A stretch of DNA of 64,000 nt from CAVWCQ01 sp963753545 (GTDB taxonomy: Bacteria > Chloroflexota > Anaerolineae > Aggregatilineales > Aggregatilineaceae). Positions 44,222-54,533 of this stretch are shown piece after piece; position 1 is the first letter of the stretch; every line of letters starts with the position of its first letter. A program made the position numbers and the translations under genes. The stretch covers positions 2,728,001 through 2,792,000 of the forward strand of contig CAVWCQ010000008.1 in the NCBI GenBank assembly GCA_963753545.1, given 5' to 3'. Below the pieces are notes generated by a model, which did not search any database, had not been told where the DNA came from, and saw only the letters and a program-made list of their open reading frames with translations.

Positions 44222-47200
44222 ATGCCAAAAGAGACCACCTACACCAACCGCCGTTATCTAGATGCTATCGCAGACCATGTTTTGATTTACGACGGCGCAA
44301 TGGGAACCAGTATCCAACGCTACAACCTGGATGCTGAAGACTTTGGCGGCGAGCAATACAACGGCTGTAACGACTTCCTGGTGATCACCCGACCAGACGT
44401 GATCGAGGCAATTCATGCTTCATTTCTGGAAGTTGGCAGCGAAGTGATCGAGACCAATACCTTCCGATCCAACCGAATTACTCTGAAGGAATATGGGCTG
44501 CAAGACCGTGTCATCGAGATCAACCAGACGGCAGCTCAACTGGCGCGCCGGGTGGCAGATCGGTATCGCGGCTCAAACCGGAATCCCGCGCTACGTGGCG
44601 GGCAGCATGGGGCCAAGCGGCAAACTGCCCAGCTCAGACGATCCCGATCTGAGCAACATCACCTTTGATAAACTGGCAGACGTGTTCTACGAGCAGGCCA
44701 AGGGGTTGGTGTTGGGCGGCGTTGATGTGCTGCTGCTCGAAACCAGCCAGGATATCCTGGAAGTGCGCGCCGCTGTTGTCGGCATCAACCGTTATTTTGC
44801 AGATGAGGGTGTGCGCATTCCGGTGCAGACACAGGTTACGCTCGATACCAGCGGGCGTATGCTCTTTGGCACCGATATGGCGAGTGCGCTGACCACGCTC
44901 GAAGCGCTGCCCATCGACGTCCTTGGCCTGAACTGCTCAACCGGGCCGGAACACATGGCCCAGCCCGTCAAATTCCTGACCGAGCACAGCACCAGGCCAA
45001 TCAGTGTCCTGCCCAATGCCGGGCTGCCCATTAACGTCGATGGCGAGGCAGTCTACCCGATGAAGCCAGACCCCTTCGCGGCGATGATGGCTGAATTTGT
45101 CGACTGGGGCGTCAACGTAGTCGGCGGCTGCTGCGGCACGACGCCCGAACATCTCGCCAAACTGGTTGAACGTGTCCGAGGGGGCCAGCCTCTGCGCGAA
45201 CCGGCCCCGCGCGAACCAGAGGCCGAACCGATGGTTTCCAGCGGCATGAAAGCCACGCTGCTGCGCCAATCTCCCCCACCCACCCTGATTGGGGAACGGG
45301 TTAACAGCCAGGGCAGCCGGAAGATCAAACAGCTTTTGCTGAACGACGATTATGACGGGATTCTTCAGGTGGCCCGGCAGCAGGTGGATTCTGGCGCGCA
45401 TATTCTCGATGTCTGCGTCGCGCTGACCGAACGCGCCGATGAAGCCGCCCAGATGCAGCAGGTTGTCAAAAAGCTGTCGATGGGCATTGATGCCCCGCTG
45501 ATGATCGACAGCACTGAAGCCAATGTGATTGAGGCTGCGCTCAGCCTGTATCCGGGGCGGGGCCTGATTAACAGCATCAACCTGGAAAATGGGCGGCAGC
45601 GCGTGGATGCCGTGCTGCCGATTGCCGTCAAGCACGGCGCGGCAGTGGTTGCTCTGACGATTGACGAGCAGGGCATGGCGAAAACGGCAGAGCGGAAAGT
45701 TGAAGTCGCTAAGCGAATTTACGATATCGCTGTGAATGAATACGGCCTCGCACCGGAAGACCTGATCTTTGATGATCTGACGTTCACACTGGCGACCGGC
45801 GATCTGGAAATGGCGGGCAGCGCCGTTGAGACGATTGACGGCATCCGGCAGATCAAGACCGCGCTGCCCGGCGTGCTGACCTCGCTCGGCGTGAGCAACG
45901 TGAGTTTCGGCCTTAATCTGGCAGCACGCGCTGTGCTCAACAGCGTTTTTCTCTATCACTGTGTCGAAGCCGGGCTGGATATGGCAATTGTTAACCCCGC
46001 CCACATCAAGCCCTATGCGGAAATTCCTGAGGATCAGCGCGGGCTGGCAAACGCTTTGATTTACAACAAGCACCCGAATGCGCTGACCGACTTCATCCAA
46101 TATTATGAGGAGCACGAGGTTTCCAGTGGAGGTCAGGAGCAAGCCGATCCAACCGCCGGGATGACGGCTGAAGAAGCGCTGCACTGGCAGATCGTCCACC
46201 GCAAGAAGGAAGGCGTTGAAGCGCTGATTGATCAAAGCTTGACGCGGCAGAGTGCGGTTGGCGTTCTGAATAACGTCCTGCTGCCCGCCATGAAAGAAGT
46301 GGGCGACAAGTTTGGCGCGGGCGAACTGATTCTGCCCTTTGTGCTGCAAAGCGCCGAAGTGATGAAAAAAGCCGTGGCCTATCTGGAAAACTTCCTGGAG
46401 CGCAAAGAAGGGACTAGCAAGGGCGTCGTCGTACTGGCAACCGTCTATGGTGATGTGCACGACATCGGCAAAAATCTGGTCCGCACCATTTTGAGCAACA
46501 ACGGCTACACCGTACATGATTTGGGCAAACAAACCCCGGCGAATACGATCATCCAGGCGGCGATTGATCACAAAGCTGACGCTATTGGCCTCAGCGCCCT
46601 GCTGGTGAGCACCTCCAAGCAGATGCCCCTCATCGTCAACGAATTGGCGCGTCGTGGATTGAACTTCCCGGTGCTGATCGGCGGTGCAGCGATCAACCGC
46701 CCGTTTGGGCGGCGAATCCTGTTCCTGGAAGATGGCGGCGAACCCTATGCGCCCGGGGTGTTTTATTGCAAAGACGCCTTCGAAGGGCTGGACATGATGG
46801 ATCAACTGACCGATCCAGCTAAACGGAAAGTTCTGCTGGAACGCGTCGTCCGCGAAGCCTACCAGGAAAGCGGTAAACCCGTTCCCCCGGTGCGTCAGAG
46901 CCGCGACACGGATCAACGCTCAACTGTCGCGCCAGCCCCTGATATTCCCACGCCGCCATTCTGGGGAGCCCGGGCGGTGCTCAGCATTCCGCTGGATTCC
47001 GTCTTCCCCTATATCCACAAGCCGGAATTGTTCCGGCTGAGTTGGGGCGCGCGCAATACGCACGGCGCGGAGTGGGACCGTCTGGAAGCCGATTTTGAAG
47101 CGCGGCTGGATCGCATGAAAAAAGAAGCGATTGCCGAAGGCACGCTGAAACCGCAGGCTGTTTATGGCTACTTCCCAGCCCAGTCAGACGGCGATTCCGT

Positions 47201-47741
47201 CGTCATCTACGATCCCGACTGCTACACCAAGGAACAGCGGCTGGAAGAAATCGCGCGGTTCAACTTTCCGCGCCAGCCGTTCGGTGAGCATCTCTGCCTC
47301 GCGGACTATTTCACGCCCATCGGAAGCCAGCAGATCGATGTCTGCCCGTTGCAAATCGTCACGGTTGGTCTGCGCGCTACCGAGCATTTCGACCAGATGC
47401 AGGGCACCAACGAATATACGGAAGCGTACTTCTTCCATGGACTGGCGGTGCAGTCGGCAGAAGCCACGGCCACCTATATGAACCGGCACATCAACCGGGA
47501 ACTGAACATCCCCACCGAACGGGGCAAACGGTATAGTTGGGGATATCCGGCCTGCCCAGATCTCGAAGATCATGCTATCCTGTTCCGGTTGCTGCCCGCC
47601 AAAGAAAAGCTGGGAATGACCCTCACCTCGGCCTACCAGCTTGTGCCCGAACAATCGACGGCAGCACTTGTCGTCCACCATCCCGACGCGAAATACTACA
47701 GTGTAGGGGTTTCGCGGTCCGAACAACTGGCTGACGCCTAG
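44222..47741 (+). CDS. metH: Cobalamin-dependent methionine synthase, frame broken once
   Basis: The joined protein has about 1173 residues. Domain order is: homocysteine-binding barrel (1-330; YDGAMGTSIQ, zinc cysteines in GLNCS and GGCCGTTP), pterin-binding barrel (about 345-620; LIGERVNSQGSRKIK, LMIDSTEANV), helical cap plus B12-binding domain (about 650-870; DVHDIGKNLV with the cobalt-ligating His), and the SAM-dependent reactivation domain (about 925-1170; RYSWGYPACPD). It methylates homocysteine using methyl-THF. The frame shifts by one base at about 44564-44568, between LARRVADRY and AAQTGIPRYVAGSMGPSG. Otherwise it is complete, so an indel error is likely. Next gene starts 15 bases on. 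Confidence 0.92.
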
Positions 47742-47756
47742 GGGGAATAAACTGGT

Positions 47757-49649
47757 ATGGCGAAAAAGCCCTTTCGTGAGCGGTTAGAGCAGGGCGTTAT
47801 CGTCGCTGATGGCGCAATGGGGACCATGCTGCATACCCAGCAGCACCTGCCAATGGATACCTGCTTCGATCTGCTGAATCTGACCGATCCGGCAGTGGTG
47901 GCGAATGTCCACCGCCGCTACCTGGAAGCAGGCGCGGAGATCATCGAAACCAACACGTTCAGCGCCAATATCTACAAATTGGGCGCTTGCGGTCTGTCTG
48001 AGCAATGTGGAGAGATCAACCGGGCGGGGGTCGAACTGGCTCGACGTGTGGTTGATTCTATGTTCCGTGACAACCTGTACGTAGCTGGATCAGTGGGACC
48101 CCTGGGAGTCCGGCTGGCCCCGTTCGGGCGGGTCACTCCTGAAGAGGCTTATAACGCCTTCAAGATCCAGACCGGGGCGTTGATCAATGCCGGGGCGGAT
48201 CTGCTGATCTTTGAAACGTTCACCGATCTGCACGAAATATCCGCTGCTGTCAAAGCCGCCCGTTCCATTGACGAGCAGATCCCGATCATCGCGCAGATGA
48301 CTTTCACCCGCGATGATCGTACTGTGCTCGGTGATACACCCGCCCAGGTTGCCCATGCCCTGCGCGAACTGAGCGTAAACGTAATCGGCGTCAATTGCAG
48401 CGGTGGCCCGGCCCAACTATTGCGCCTGCTGCAACTGATGATCCATGCCGAGCCGCAGATGCGGTTCTCGGTGATGCCCAACGCTGGTTGGCCCGAAATG
48501 TCTGGAGGGCGCGTCATGTATCCCGCCACGCCGGATTATTTCGGGGAATATGCGCTGGCGTTTAAGGATGTCGGCGCGCAGGTGATCGGGGGCTGCTGCG
48601 GCACTACGCCGGATCACATCAAAGCGATGTGTACTGCGCTGAATGATCCGGCCCGTGTGCGTCCCGCGATCATCTCGATCAACGATCTCGTTGAAACCGC
48701 AGCAGCCGATACCCCGGAACAGCCTACCGAACTGGCCCGCAAACTGGGGACGGGGCAGTTTGTCGTCACCGTCGAAATGTCGCCGCCGCGCAGTTTTACC
48801 GCGCAGAAGGTTGTTGCCTCAGCGGAACTGCTGCGCGAAGCTGGCGTAGATTTCATCAATGTCTCCGACAGTCCTATGGCCCGCATGCGCATGAGTCCCT
48901 GGGCAGTCTGCCACCTGATCCAACACCACGTCGGGCTCGAAACGGTGCTGCACTTCCCGACGCGTGGGCGAAATCTGCTTCGAGTTCAGGGCGATTTGCT
49001 GGCTGCACATGCGCTTCAAATTCGGAATATTTTTGTCGTGATGGGCGACCCAACCATCATTGGTGATTATCCCGATTCGTTCGACACGCACGATATCGCT
49101 CCGTCTGGCCTGATCAAACTGGTCAAGCAGAACCTGAACCAGGGTATCGATCAGGCTGGAAACACCATCGGTCAGCCCACATCGTTCCTGGTCGGGTGCG
49201 CACTCAATATGGCGGCGCATGACCTGGATCACGAAATCAAGATCCTGCGCAAAAAGATGGAAGCTGGAGCTGACTTTGCCCTCACCCAGCCTATCTTCGA
49301 TCCGCGCGTCCTGGAACAGTTCCTGGAAGCCTATACCGCACAGTTTGGAGCGCTTACCCTGCCGGTGCTGGTTGGTATCATGCCATTGTTTGGAGCGCGC
49401 CACGCGGCATTTTTGCATAACGAAGTGCCGGGCATTGATATTCCAGAGACCATCCGGCAGCGCATTATCGATGCGGGAGAGCAAGCCTCACTAGAAGGCG
49501 TACACGTCGCCCAGGAGTTGCTACAAAATATCAAAGGATTGGCGCAAGGCGTGTATATCATGCCTGCATTTGGGCGCTACGATCTGGCAGCGAGCGTCGT
49601 TGATGTTTTACAACGGTCTCGCGTTCCACAGGCAGCAAAAGAGAATTGA
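47757..49649 (+). CDS. Homocysteine S-methyltransferase / methylenetetrahydrofolate reductase fusion (YitJ-like)
   Basis: The 630-residue protein has an N-terminal homocysteine methyltransferase barrel (about 1-300; VADGAMGTML, VIGVNCSGGP, IGGCCGTTPDHI with the three zinc cysteines). A C-terminal MTHFR barrel follows (about 330-625; VTVEMSPPRS, VSDSPMARMRMS, VVMGDPTIIGDYP, FALTQPIFDP). MTHFR makes methyl-THF, the methyl donor for MetH. The two-domain form resembles Bacillus YitJ. It lies 15 bases after metH with GGGGGAAT upstream, so supply and use of methyl-THF are encoded together. The methyltransferase half overlaps in role with the N-terminal domain of MetH. Confidence 0.93.
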   Translation: MAKKPFRERLEQGVIVADGAMGTMLHTQQHLPMDTCFDLLNLTDPAVVANVHRRYLEAGAEIIETNTFSANIYKLGACGLSEQCGEINRAGVELARRVVDSMFRDNLYVAGSVGPLGVRLAPFGRVTPEEAYNAFKIQTGALINAGADLLIFETFTDLHEISAAVKAARSIDEQIPIIAQMTFTRDDRTVLGDTPAQVAHALRELSVNVIGVNCSGGPAQLLRLLQLMIHAEPQMRFSVMPNAGWPEMSGGRVMYPATPDYFGEYALAFKDVGAQVIGGCCGTTPDHIKAMCTALNDPARVRPAIISINDLVETAAADTPEQPTELARKLGTGQFVVTVEMSPPRSFTAQKVVASAELLREAGVDFINVSDSPMARMRMSPWAVCHLIQHHVGLETVLHFPTRGRNLLRVQGDLLAAHALQIRNIFVVMGDPTIIGDYPDSFDTHDIAPSGLIKLVKQNLNQGIDQAGNTIGQPTSFLVGCALNMAAHDLDHEIKILRKKMEAGADFALTQPIFDPRVLEQFLEAYTAQFGALTLPVLVGIMPLFGARHAAFLHNEVPGIDIPETIRQRIIDAGEQASLEGVHVAQELLQNIKGLAQGVYIMPAFGRYDLAASVVDVLQRSRVPQAAKEN

Positions 49650-49666
49650 GGGGGCCTTCCCCCTCA
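49647..49666 (+). terminator. Possible terminator after the methionine genes
   Basis: TGAGGGGG (49647-49654) and CCCCCTCA (49659-49666) form an eight-base stem with a four-base loop. It starts at the stop codon of the fusion gene. The T tract after it is short (GTTTGTG), so termination may be partial. Confidence 0.5.
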
Positions 49667-49764
49667 GTTTGTGTTATGATAGTTTCGCTTTGCCGCAACA
49701 GACCAAAGGTCAGACTCGTAGTAGCAATCGTGCGTAAGCCGATCTTTCTACTGGAGGCAATAAC

Positions 49765-50538
49765 ATGCGTCATATGCGTCGGGTTGTAGCTGTGGCATTC
49801 ATGATCGGCACCGTGTTGATCGGTGCGGCATGCCAGGAAGTTGAAGATCTACCCGAAGCTCGCCCGCTTCTCAGCGAAGCAGCAGATCAGATTCAGAACG
49901 CCAGCTCGTTTAAGATTGAGATCGATGTAAATGGCTACCCGGTTGAAATAAAAACGGGTGATTTAGCCATCTCGGAGGATTTCCCCCTCGTTTTTAATTA
50001 TGCGAATGGTACGTTTGCTGCCCCAAACCAGCTCGAAGCCACGGTTGAAGTCAGTCTGGATCAATTCCGGACAAGTATTGAACTGGTTGCCATTGATCAG
50101 CAGCAGTATATGCGCAGCGACCTGATCACTCAGAATCGTTGGATGGCTCAGGAAGTTATCCCAGGATTTACCCCCGCCTCTTTGCTGGCTCCCACTTCTG
50201 GCATCCCCTATGCCCTCAAAACGATCTCCAACCTGGAGATGGTGGGGCTTGAAGACATTGACGGGGTGGACGTCTACCATCTTAAGGGAGAGATTGAAGC
50301 CAGCAATGTTTATTCTCTGACGTTTGGACTGATCGGGACACAGTTCGGCAGACTGGGAATCGATGTCTATATTCTGACTGACGGGCATACCGTCGAACAG
50401 ATTGTTCTGCACGAGCCGCTGCCCAAAGATGCAGCAGCGGATCAGGAGCCAACAACCTGGACGATTACGGTGTTCGACTATAATAAAACAGTGGAAATTG
50501 GTACCCCTGTCATGGACGACGAAGGCAGTTCATCATGA
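49765..50538 (+). CDS. LppX/LprAFG-family lipoprotein
   Basis: The 257-residue protein has a lipoprotein signal (RRVVAVAFMIGTVLIGAAC, lipobox IGAAC, lipidated Cys23). After this it follows the LppX/LprG pattern: EARPLLSEAADQIQNASSFKIEID, then IKTGDLAISEDFP, NRWMAQEVIPGFTPASLLAP, and VDVYHLKGEIEASNV. In mycobacteria, LprG-type proteins hold triacylated lipids in a hydrophobic pocket and work with an MFS pump. GGAGG lies seven bases before the ATG. The next gene, an MFS exporter, overlaps the stop by four bases, exactly like the lprG-P55 pair. Confidence 0.87.
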   Translation: MRHMRRVVAVAFMIGTVLIGAACQEVEDLPEARPLLSEAADQIQNASSFKIEIDVNGYPVEIKTGDLAISEDFPLVFNYANGTFAAPNQLEATVEVSLDQFRTSIELVAIDQQQYMRSDLITQNRWMAQEVIPGFTPASLLAPTSGIPYALKTISNLEMVGLEDIDGVDVYHLKGEIEASNVYSLTFGLIGTQFGRLGIDVYILTDGHTVEQIVLHEPLPKDAAADQEPTTWTITVFDYNKTVEIGTPVMDDEGSSS

Positions 50539-52391
50539 CTCAATCTTCCCGCCCGGCCCGGCTGTCATCGCCCTGGTCTGTTCTGGCGATTGTCAGCCTG
50601 CCGGTTTTTATCGGCGCACTGGACCTGACGATCATATCGGCGGTGCTGCCGCACATCATTATCAGCCTGAAACTGGTGCTGACTGAGCATCTCGATCAGG
50701 CATCATGGGCCGTCAACGGCTACCTGTTGGCTTATGCGGTGAGTATGACGTTTACCGGGCGGCTGTCCGACCTCTATGGGCGGCGTAAAATTTATATCGC
50801 CTGCCTGATCATTTTTATGATCGGGTCCTACCTGGTGACGACCTACGACAATGTGACCATTAACAGTCTGCTCCGCCGCTTCTATCGCCAGATTCTGAAC
50901 CAGCGGCCTCCTAAAAAAGAAGAACTGTACCTCTATCTGGTCATTTTTGGCCGCGTGATTCAGGCATTTGGGGCGGGCGCAATGGTTCCGATCACGATTG
51001 CGCTGGTCGGCGATTTGTTCCCCCCGGAACACCGTGCCAAACCCATCGGTGTAATAGGAGCAGTTGATACACTGGGCTGGGTGTTGGGCCACCTCTACGG
51101 CGGGGTGATGGTGCGCTTCTTTGGCGAATATGGGGATGAGATTGCTCGTGCCGTTGGGCATTTAGGGCTGCACATCGCCAAACCATCATGGGAAACCCTG
51201 TTTATTCTGAATATTCCGATCAGCCTGATTGCCCTGATTGGCGCATGGTGGGTGCTGCGCGACACCACAGAGCAGCGTCTCGAGAAAGCTGCAACTCCTG
51301 ATGTCAGTGATAACCATCACCTGAATGAACCAGAAGTGACACGCGTGCGATCAGTACGCGTTGCTCCTTCTCAACAGAAGTTGGTGGGAAGGTCCGCAAC
51401 TCGCATTAAAAATGCCCGGTTTGACCTGATCGGTGCTCTGCTGATCTCGCTGGTGCTCGTCAGTCTGAATCTGGGGTTGGGGGGCCGAAGCGTTGAGTCC
51501 GGCACGAATATTGACCTGAGCGGCTCACAGCACAATTCGTCTGTCAGTTTGAATGTGCCTTTTCTCGTCGTCGCGGCACTGGCTTTTGTCGGCTTCTTAT
51601 GGATCGAAAAATGGGTCAATCACCCTCTCATCCGGCTTGGCATGTTTTCGCACCGCAACTTTTCCGCCGCTTCCGCGACCAATCTGCTCGTTGGATTCTG
51701 CCTGGCTATTGGGTTGGTCAGCGCGCCGCTGCTGGTCAATTTCCGCCTATCATCCACCAGCACCAGTAATATTGAAGAGGCTGCTTTAATTGCTGGCCTG
51801 CTGCTGTCGGGGCTGACGGTGCCGATGGCACTCGCCGCTATTCCTGGCGGCTGGCTGGCGGAACGGTACGGATACCGCCTGCCCACATCCATTGGGCTTG
51901 CCCTGGCATGCGCCGGTTTTCTGCTCACCGGAGCCACCTGGGCCTACAGCACATCCTATTGGCTGATGGGCGCGCAAATGGGCGTGATCGGCATAGGGCT
52001 GGGATTAACCATCTCTCCGATTGGAACGGCTGTCTTAAACGATGTGGACCCGGATGAGCGCGGCACCGCATCGGCGCTCGTTCTAATCCTGCGGCTGGTC
52101 GGCATGACGTTGGCAATCTCCTCGCTGACGGTGTTCGCACTGAACCGGTATGATACGCTCGTTGAACAGTACCACCCGTCTGATAGCGGTGATATCGTCC
52201 AGTCATCGCAGGCAGCCAGCCGTAACTCAGCCATGCGAGTCATCGACGAGCTTCAATTCGTTGGGGCGGGGGTCAGCGCGGCAGCATTGCTTATGTCTCT
52301 GGCATTACGAGGCGGGCAGGCTACTCTATCCGGTGGCAAGCCAGTAGCCCAACGAGAACAGGAGCCGTTTCTCCCGTCGAGAACAGGCTAG
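50535..52391 (+). CDS. MFS exporter of the DHA2 / Rv1410 (P55)-like type
   Basis: The 618-residue protein has about 14 hydrophobic segments, a TM1 motif FIGALDLTIISAVLPHI and the MFS loop GRLSDLYGRRKIYIACL, followed by GRVIQAFGAGAMVPI. It has unusually long cytoplasmic loops, one between TM2 and TM3 area (RRFYRQILNQRPPKKEELYL) and one centrally (about 235-290, charged). DHA2-type exporters use the proton gradient. Overlap of the start codon with the LprG-like lipoprotein stop (ATGA) indicates they function together, probably in lipid or lipophilic compound export to the envelope, as known for Rv1411c-Rv1410c. A strong hairpin terminator follows. Confidence 0.87.
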   Translation: MTQSSRPARLSSPWSVLAIVSLPVFIGALDLTIISAVLPHIIISLKLVLTEHLDQASWAVNGYLLAYAVSMTFTGRLSDLYGRRKIYIACLIIFMIGSYLVTTYDNVTINSLLRRFYRQILNQRPPKKEELYLYLVIFGRVIQAFGAGAMVPITIALVGDLFPPEHRAKPIGVIGAVDTLGWVLGHLYGGVMVRFFGEYGDEIARAVGHLGLHIAKPSWETLFILNIPISLIALIGAWWVLRDTTEQRLEKAATPDVSDNHHLNEPEVTRVRSVRVAPSQQKLVGRSATRIKNARFDLIGALLISLVLVSLNLGLGGRSVESGTNIDLSGSQHNSSVSLNVPFLVVAALAFVGFLWIEKWVNHPLIRLGMFSHRNFSAASATNLLVGFCLAIGLVSAPLLVNFRLSSTSTSNIEEAALIAGLLLSGLTVPMALAAIPGGWLAERYGYRLPTSIGLALACAGFLLTGATWAYSTSYWLMGAQMGVIGIGLGLTISPIGTAVLNDVDPDERGTASALVLILRLVGMTLAISSLTVFALNRYDTLVEQYHPSDSGDIVQSSQAASRNSAMRVIDELQFVGAGVSAAALLMSLALRGGQATLSGGKPVAQREQEPFLPSRTG

Positions 52392-52402
52392 AAAGAACTG
52401 TG

Positions 52403-52466
52403 GCGAATATAGGTAGCATGTCCAGCAGGCTACTATATAATTACTGGACCCTATATTCGCTTTTTT
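52403..52466 (+). terminator. Long-stem intrinsic terminator
   Basis: GCGAATATAGG (52403-52413) pairs with CCTATATTCGC (52450-52460), followed by TTTTTT. Inside, GTCCAG (52420-52425) pairs with CTGGAC (52444-52449), extending the stem over an asymmetric bulge. It lies 12 bases after the MFS stop. Confidence 0.85.
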
Positions 52467-52488
52467 GATTCCGGGACGGTAAAGAGTT

Positions 52489-53343
52489 ATGGCAGACAGT
52501 GCCCAGATTTACGTGCTGGCAGCAATTCAAGTCTCTTCTGTTGCACGCTATCGTGAAAATCTATCCAAAGACCCGCAGCTTAAACTAGCCGTCGTAACCA
52601 ACCAGGGCGAAGCGCGCGAGTATCTTTCAGACATGGCGAAACGAACGGATATTTTTGTAATCGACAACAGTTTGGGCGATGTGTTTGAATTCGTCAAAGA
52701 CCTGCGACAGACTTACCCACGCCTGCTGATCCTGTTGGTTGACGATGAAGCCGATTTTGGAATGCCAGGCCAGGCCGATGAAGTCTCTGTTGAGCCGTTT
52801 AAGGGTGATGATCTGCTTAAACGGATCAAACGGCTGAGCGAGGAACGGCGGCTCGAAACGCTGCGTGCCGACGCTCTGCCCCCCGTTCGCAACTTTGCCA
52901 AGTCTCTACGGCGGGCTGGCCCTGGGCAGTCCAAGTCACAGGCTGCCGTTGAGGCGATCAAAGAGTTGGGATACGACTATGTATCTTTTTACAACATCAC
53001 GCCGACAACCCCACCCGAATATACGCTAAGTGCCCAGGTTGGCCCCAACACGGTAACGACCATCGCACCGCAAAAACAGCCATACCAGGATTCTCTTGTG
53101 GGATGGGTGGCGGAAAACGGGCAAAGCCGCATCATCGGCCCGGATGATGAACTGAATCATCCCTTCGTCAAACAGAAGCGTTTCGGAACTGGGGTCTGCG
53201 TCCCGGTTGGAACCAGCCTGCGCTTTGGTGTGATCTTTGCCTGCCGTGAACAGCTTAACGCGATTACTCAGCAGAATGTCTTGATGTTGGAACTTGTTAG
53301 TGCCCAATTAGCCAGCGCGCTGGCAAAACAGGCGCGCTCCTAA
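52489..53343 (+). CDS. Degenerate receiver plus GAF-domain protein
   Basis: The 284-residue protein has a receiver-like domain (about 1-125) and a GAF-like domain (about 135-280). The receiver keeps an aspartate in DIFVIDNSLGD but lacks the acidic pair near the N-terminus (IYVLAAIQVS) and replaces the conserved Lys-Pro by Glu-Pro (SVEPFKGDD). The GAF part has AVEAIKELGYDYVSFYNI, GWVAENGQSRIIG, and GVCVPVGTSLRFGVIFACRE. GAF domains sense small molecules. There is no output or DNA-binding domain, so it may bind a partner. The aspartoacylase-like gene starts ten bases after its stop. Confidence 0.75.
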   Translation: MADSAQIYVLAAIQVSSVARYRENLSKDPQLKLAVVTNQGEAREYLSDMAKRTDIFVIDNSLGDVFEFVKDLRQTYPRLLILLVDDEADFGMPGQADEVSVEPFKGDDLLKRIKRLSEERRLETLRADALPPVRNFAKSLRRAGPGQSKSQAAVEAIKELGYDYVSFYNITPTTPPEYTLSAQVGPNTVTTIAPQKQPYQDSLVGWVAENGQSRIIGPDDELNHPFVKQKRFGTGVCVPVGTSLRFGVIFACREQLNAITQQNVLMLELVSAQLASALAKQARS

Positions 53344-53353
53344 AAGGACTGGC

Positions 53354-54463
53354 ATGGCTTCGGCAATTCAGATTGGCACAGCACGCAGCAAACCAGGTGA
53401 AATTACCTACGGCGCATTCGAAGCTGTTCCCCAACCTACCGGGGGGGCAGACTTTTTCCCGGTGATTATCGCTCAGGGGCACACCGCTAAAGGCCCTGTC
53501 TTGTGGCTAACAGGCAACATTCATGGCCCGGAATATGATGGTCTGGCGGTCATTCACCAGTTAATCACGCCGGATCTGCTCTCCAATCTCTCCGGGACAG
53601 TAGTTGCTATTCCAACTCTGAATCCGGCGGGACTGCGCACGGGTGAGCGCAGCCCCTACTATCTACCCGGCAAAGATCCGAACCGCCTGTTTCCTGGTAT
53701 CACAATCCCCTTCGACTCCGCTGACAGCCAGTATCCCTCTGCTTTGGAGCTTGCCTATGCGCGCCTGTTCGAGCGTATCGATGCAACCGCCGATTATTTG
53801 ATTGATCTGCATAATTTTGGGGCGCTCTCCATCCCGTTTGTTTTCCGCGATCCCGTTTTTTATCGAGAACAGCGTGATAAGCCAGTCGCTCAAAAATTGC
53901 AGAACACGGTTGGCGAAATGGTCAACGCATTAGGGCTGACCGTTATCAACGATTTTGTCTCGGACCAGTACCTGAAAGTGAGTTTGCACCGCTCCGTCAG
54001 TGGTGCTGCGCTGAACCGGGGCCGCGTTCCTGCCGTCACCATTGAACTTGGGGGCCAGCGTGTGGTCAACATCGCTTCGGTTCGAGCGGCCCTGAGCGGC
54101 ATCCGTAATATGATGCGTTGGGCGGGAATGCTGCCCGGTCCGCTAGAACCTATCACAGGGGTTCCGATTATTAAAACCAGCTACCCGGTGCGCCGGACGA
54201 CTCATCCTCGCGTTCCGGAAGCCTGCCTTGCGCATCCCCTGGTCCAGCCCGGCGATTGGCTGAAAGCGGGAGATCCGGTAGCTCGCCTGGTAGACATCTA
54301 TGGCCGCCCGCTGGGGGTGCCAGACGGTTTGCTGCGCACTGAGTATGATGGTTTTGTGATTGGCTTGTTCCCTGGCATGGCGTTTTATGCCAATGATGCG
54401 ATCCTAAGCCTGGCCGTTCGAGATGATACCGACAGCGTGATCCAGATTCCCGCTGCTCGCTAG
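53354..54463 (+). CDS. Succinylglutamate desuccinylase/aspartoacylase-family zinc hydrolase
   Basis: The 369-residue protein has the zinc-site motifs of the AstE/AspA (M14-like) family: LTGNIHGPEYDGLAVIHQL (His and Glu), GKDPNRLFPG (the R/N substrate motif), YLIDLHNFGALSIP (second His) and VTIELGGQRVVN (catalytic Glu). Enzymes of this family deacylate N-acyl amino acids. The C-terminal beta domain (ACLAHPLVQPGDWLKAGDPVARLVD) is present. The ATG follows AGGA and is ten bases after the receiver-GAF gene. Substrate is not evident. No plus-strand gene follows for about 800 bases. Confidence 0.88.
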   Translation: MASAIQIGTARSKPGEITYGAFEAVPQPTGGADFFPVIIAQGHTAKGPVLWLTGNIHGPEYDGLAVIHQLITPDLLSNLSGTVVAIPTLNPAGLRTGERSPYYLPGKDPNRLFPGITIPFDSADSQYPSALELAYARLFERIDATADYLIDLHNFGALSIPFVFRDPVFYREQRDKPVAQKLQNTVGEMVNALGLTVINDFVSDQYLKVSLHRSVSGAALNRGRVPAVTIELGGQRVVNIASVRAALSGIRNMMRWAGMLPGPLEPITGVPIIKTSYPVRRTTHPRVPEACLAHPLVQPGDWLKAGDPVARLVDIYGRPLGVPDGLLRTEYDGFVIGLFPGMAFYANDAILSLAVRDDTDSVIQIPAAR

Positions 54464-54497
54464 AGTGTGTTATGCACTTTTCACGCTCCATCTTCGC

Positions 54498-54527
54498 TTG
54501 ACATGGATAGAACATGTGTGCTATAAT
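54498..54527 (+). promoter_or_regulatory. Perfect-consensus sigma70 promoter
   Basis: TTGACA (54498-54503) and TATAAT (54522-54527) both match consensus exactly, with an 18-base spacer. Downstream there is no plus-strand protein gene, so it probably drives a stable RNA. The predicted start is about 54534. Confidence 0.75.
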
Positions 54528-54533
54528 TAATAG

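Noticed and set aside
44937..46916. A 659-codon open frame on the minus strand
   Set aside because: It is antisense to metH, has no recognisable domain or ribosome-binding site, and results from codon bias of the real gene.
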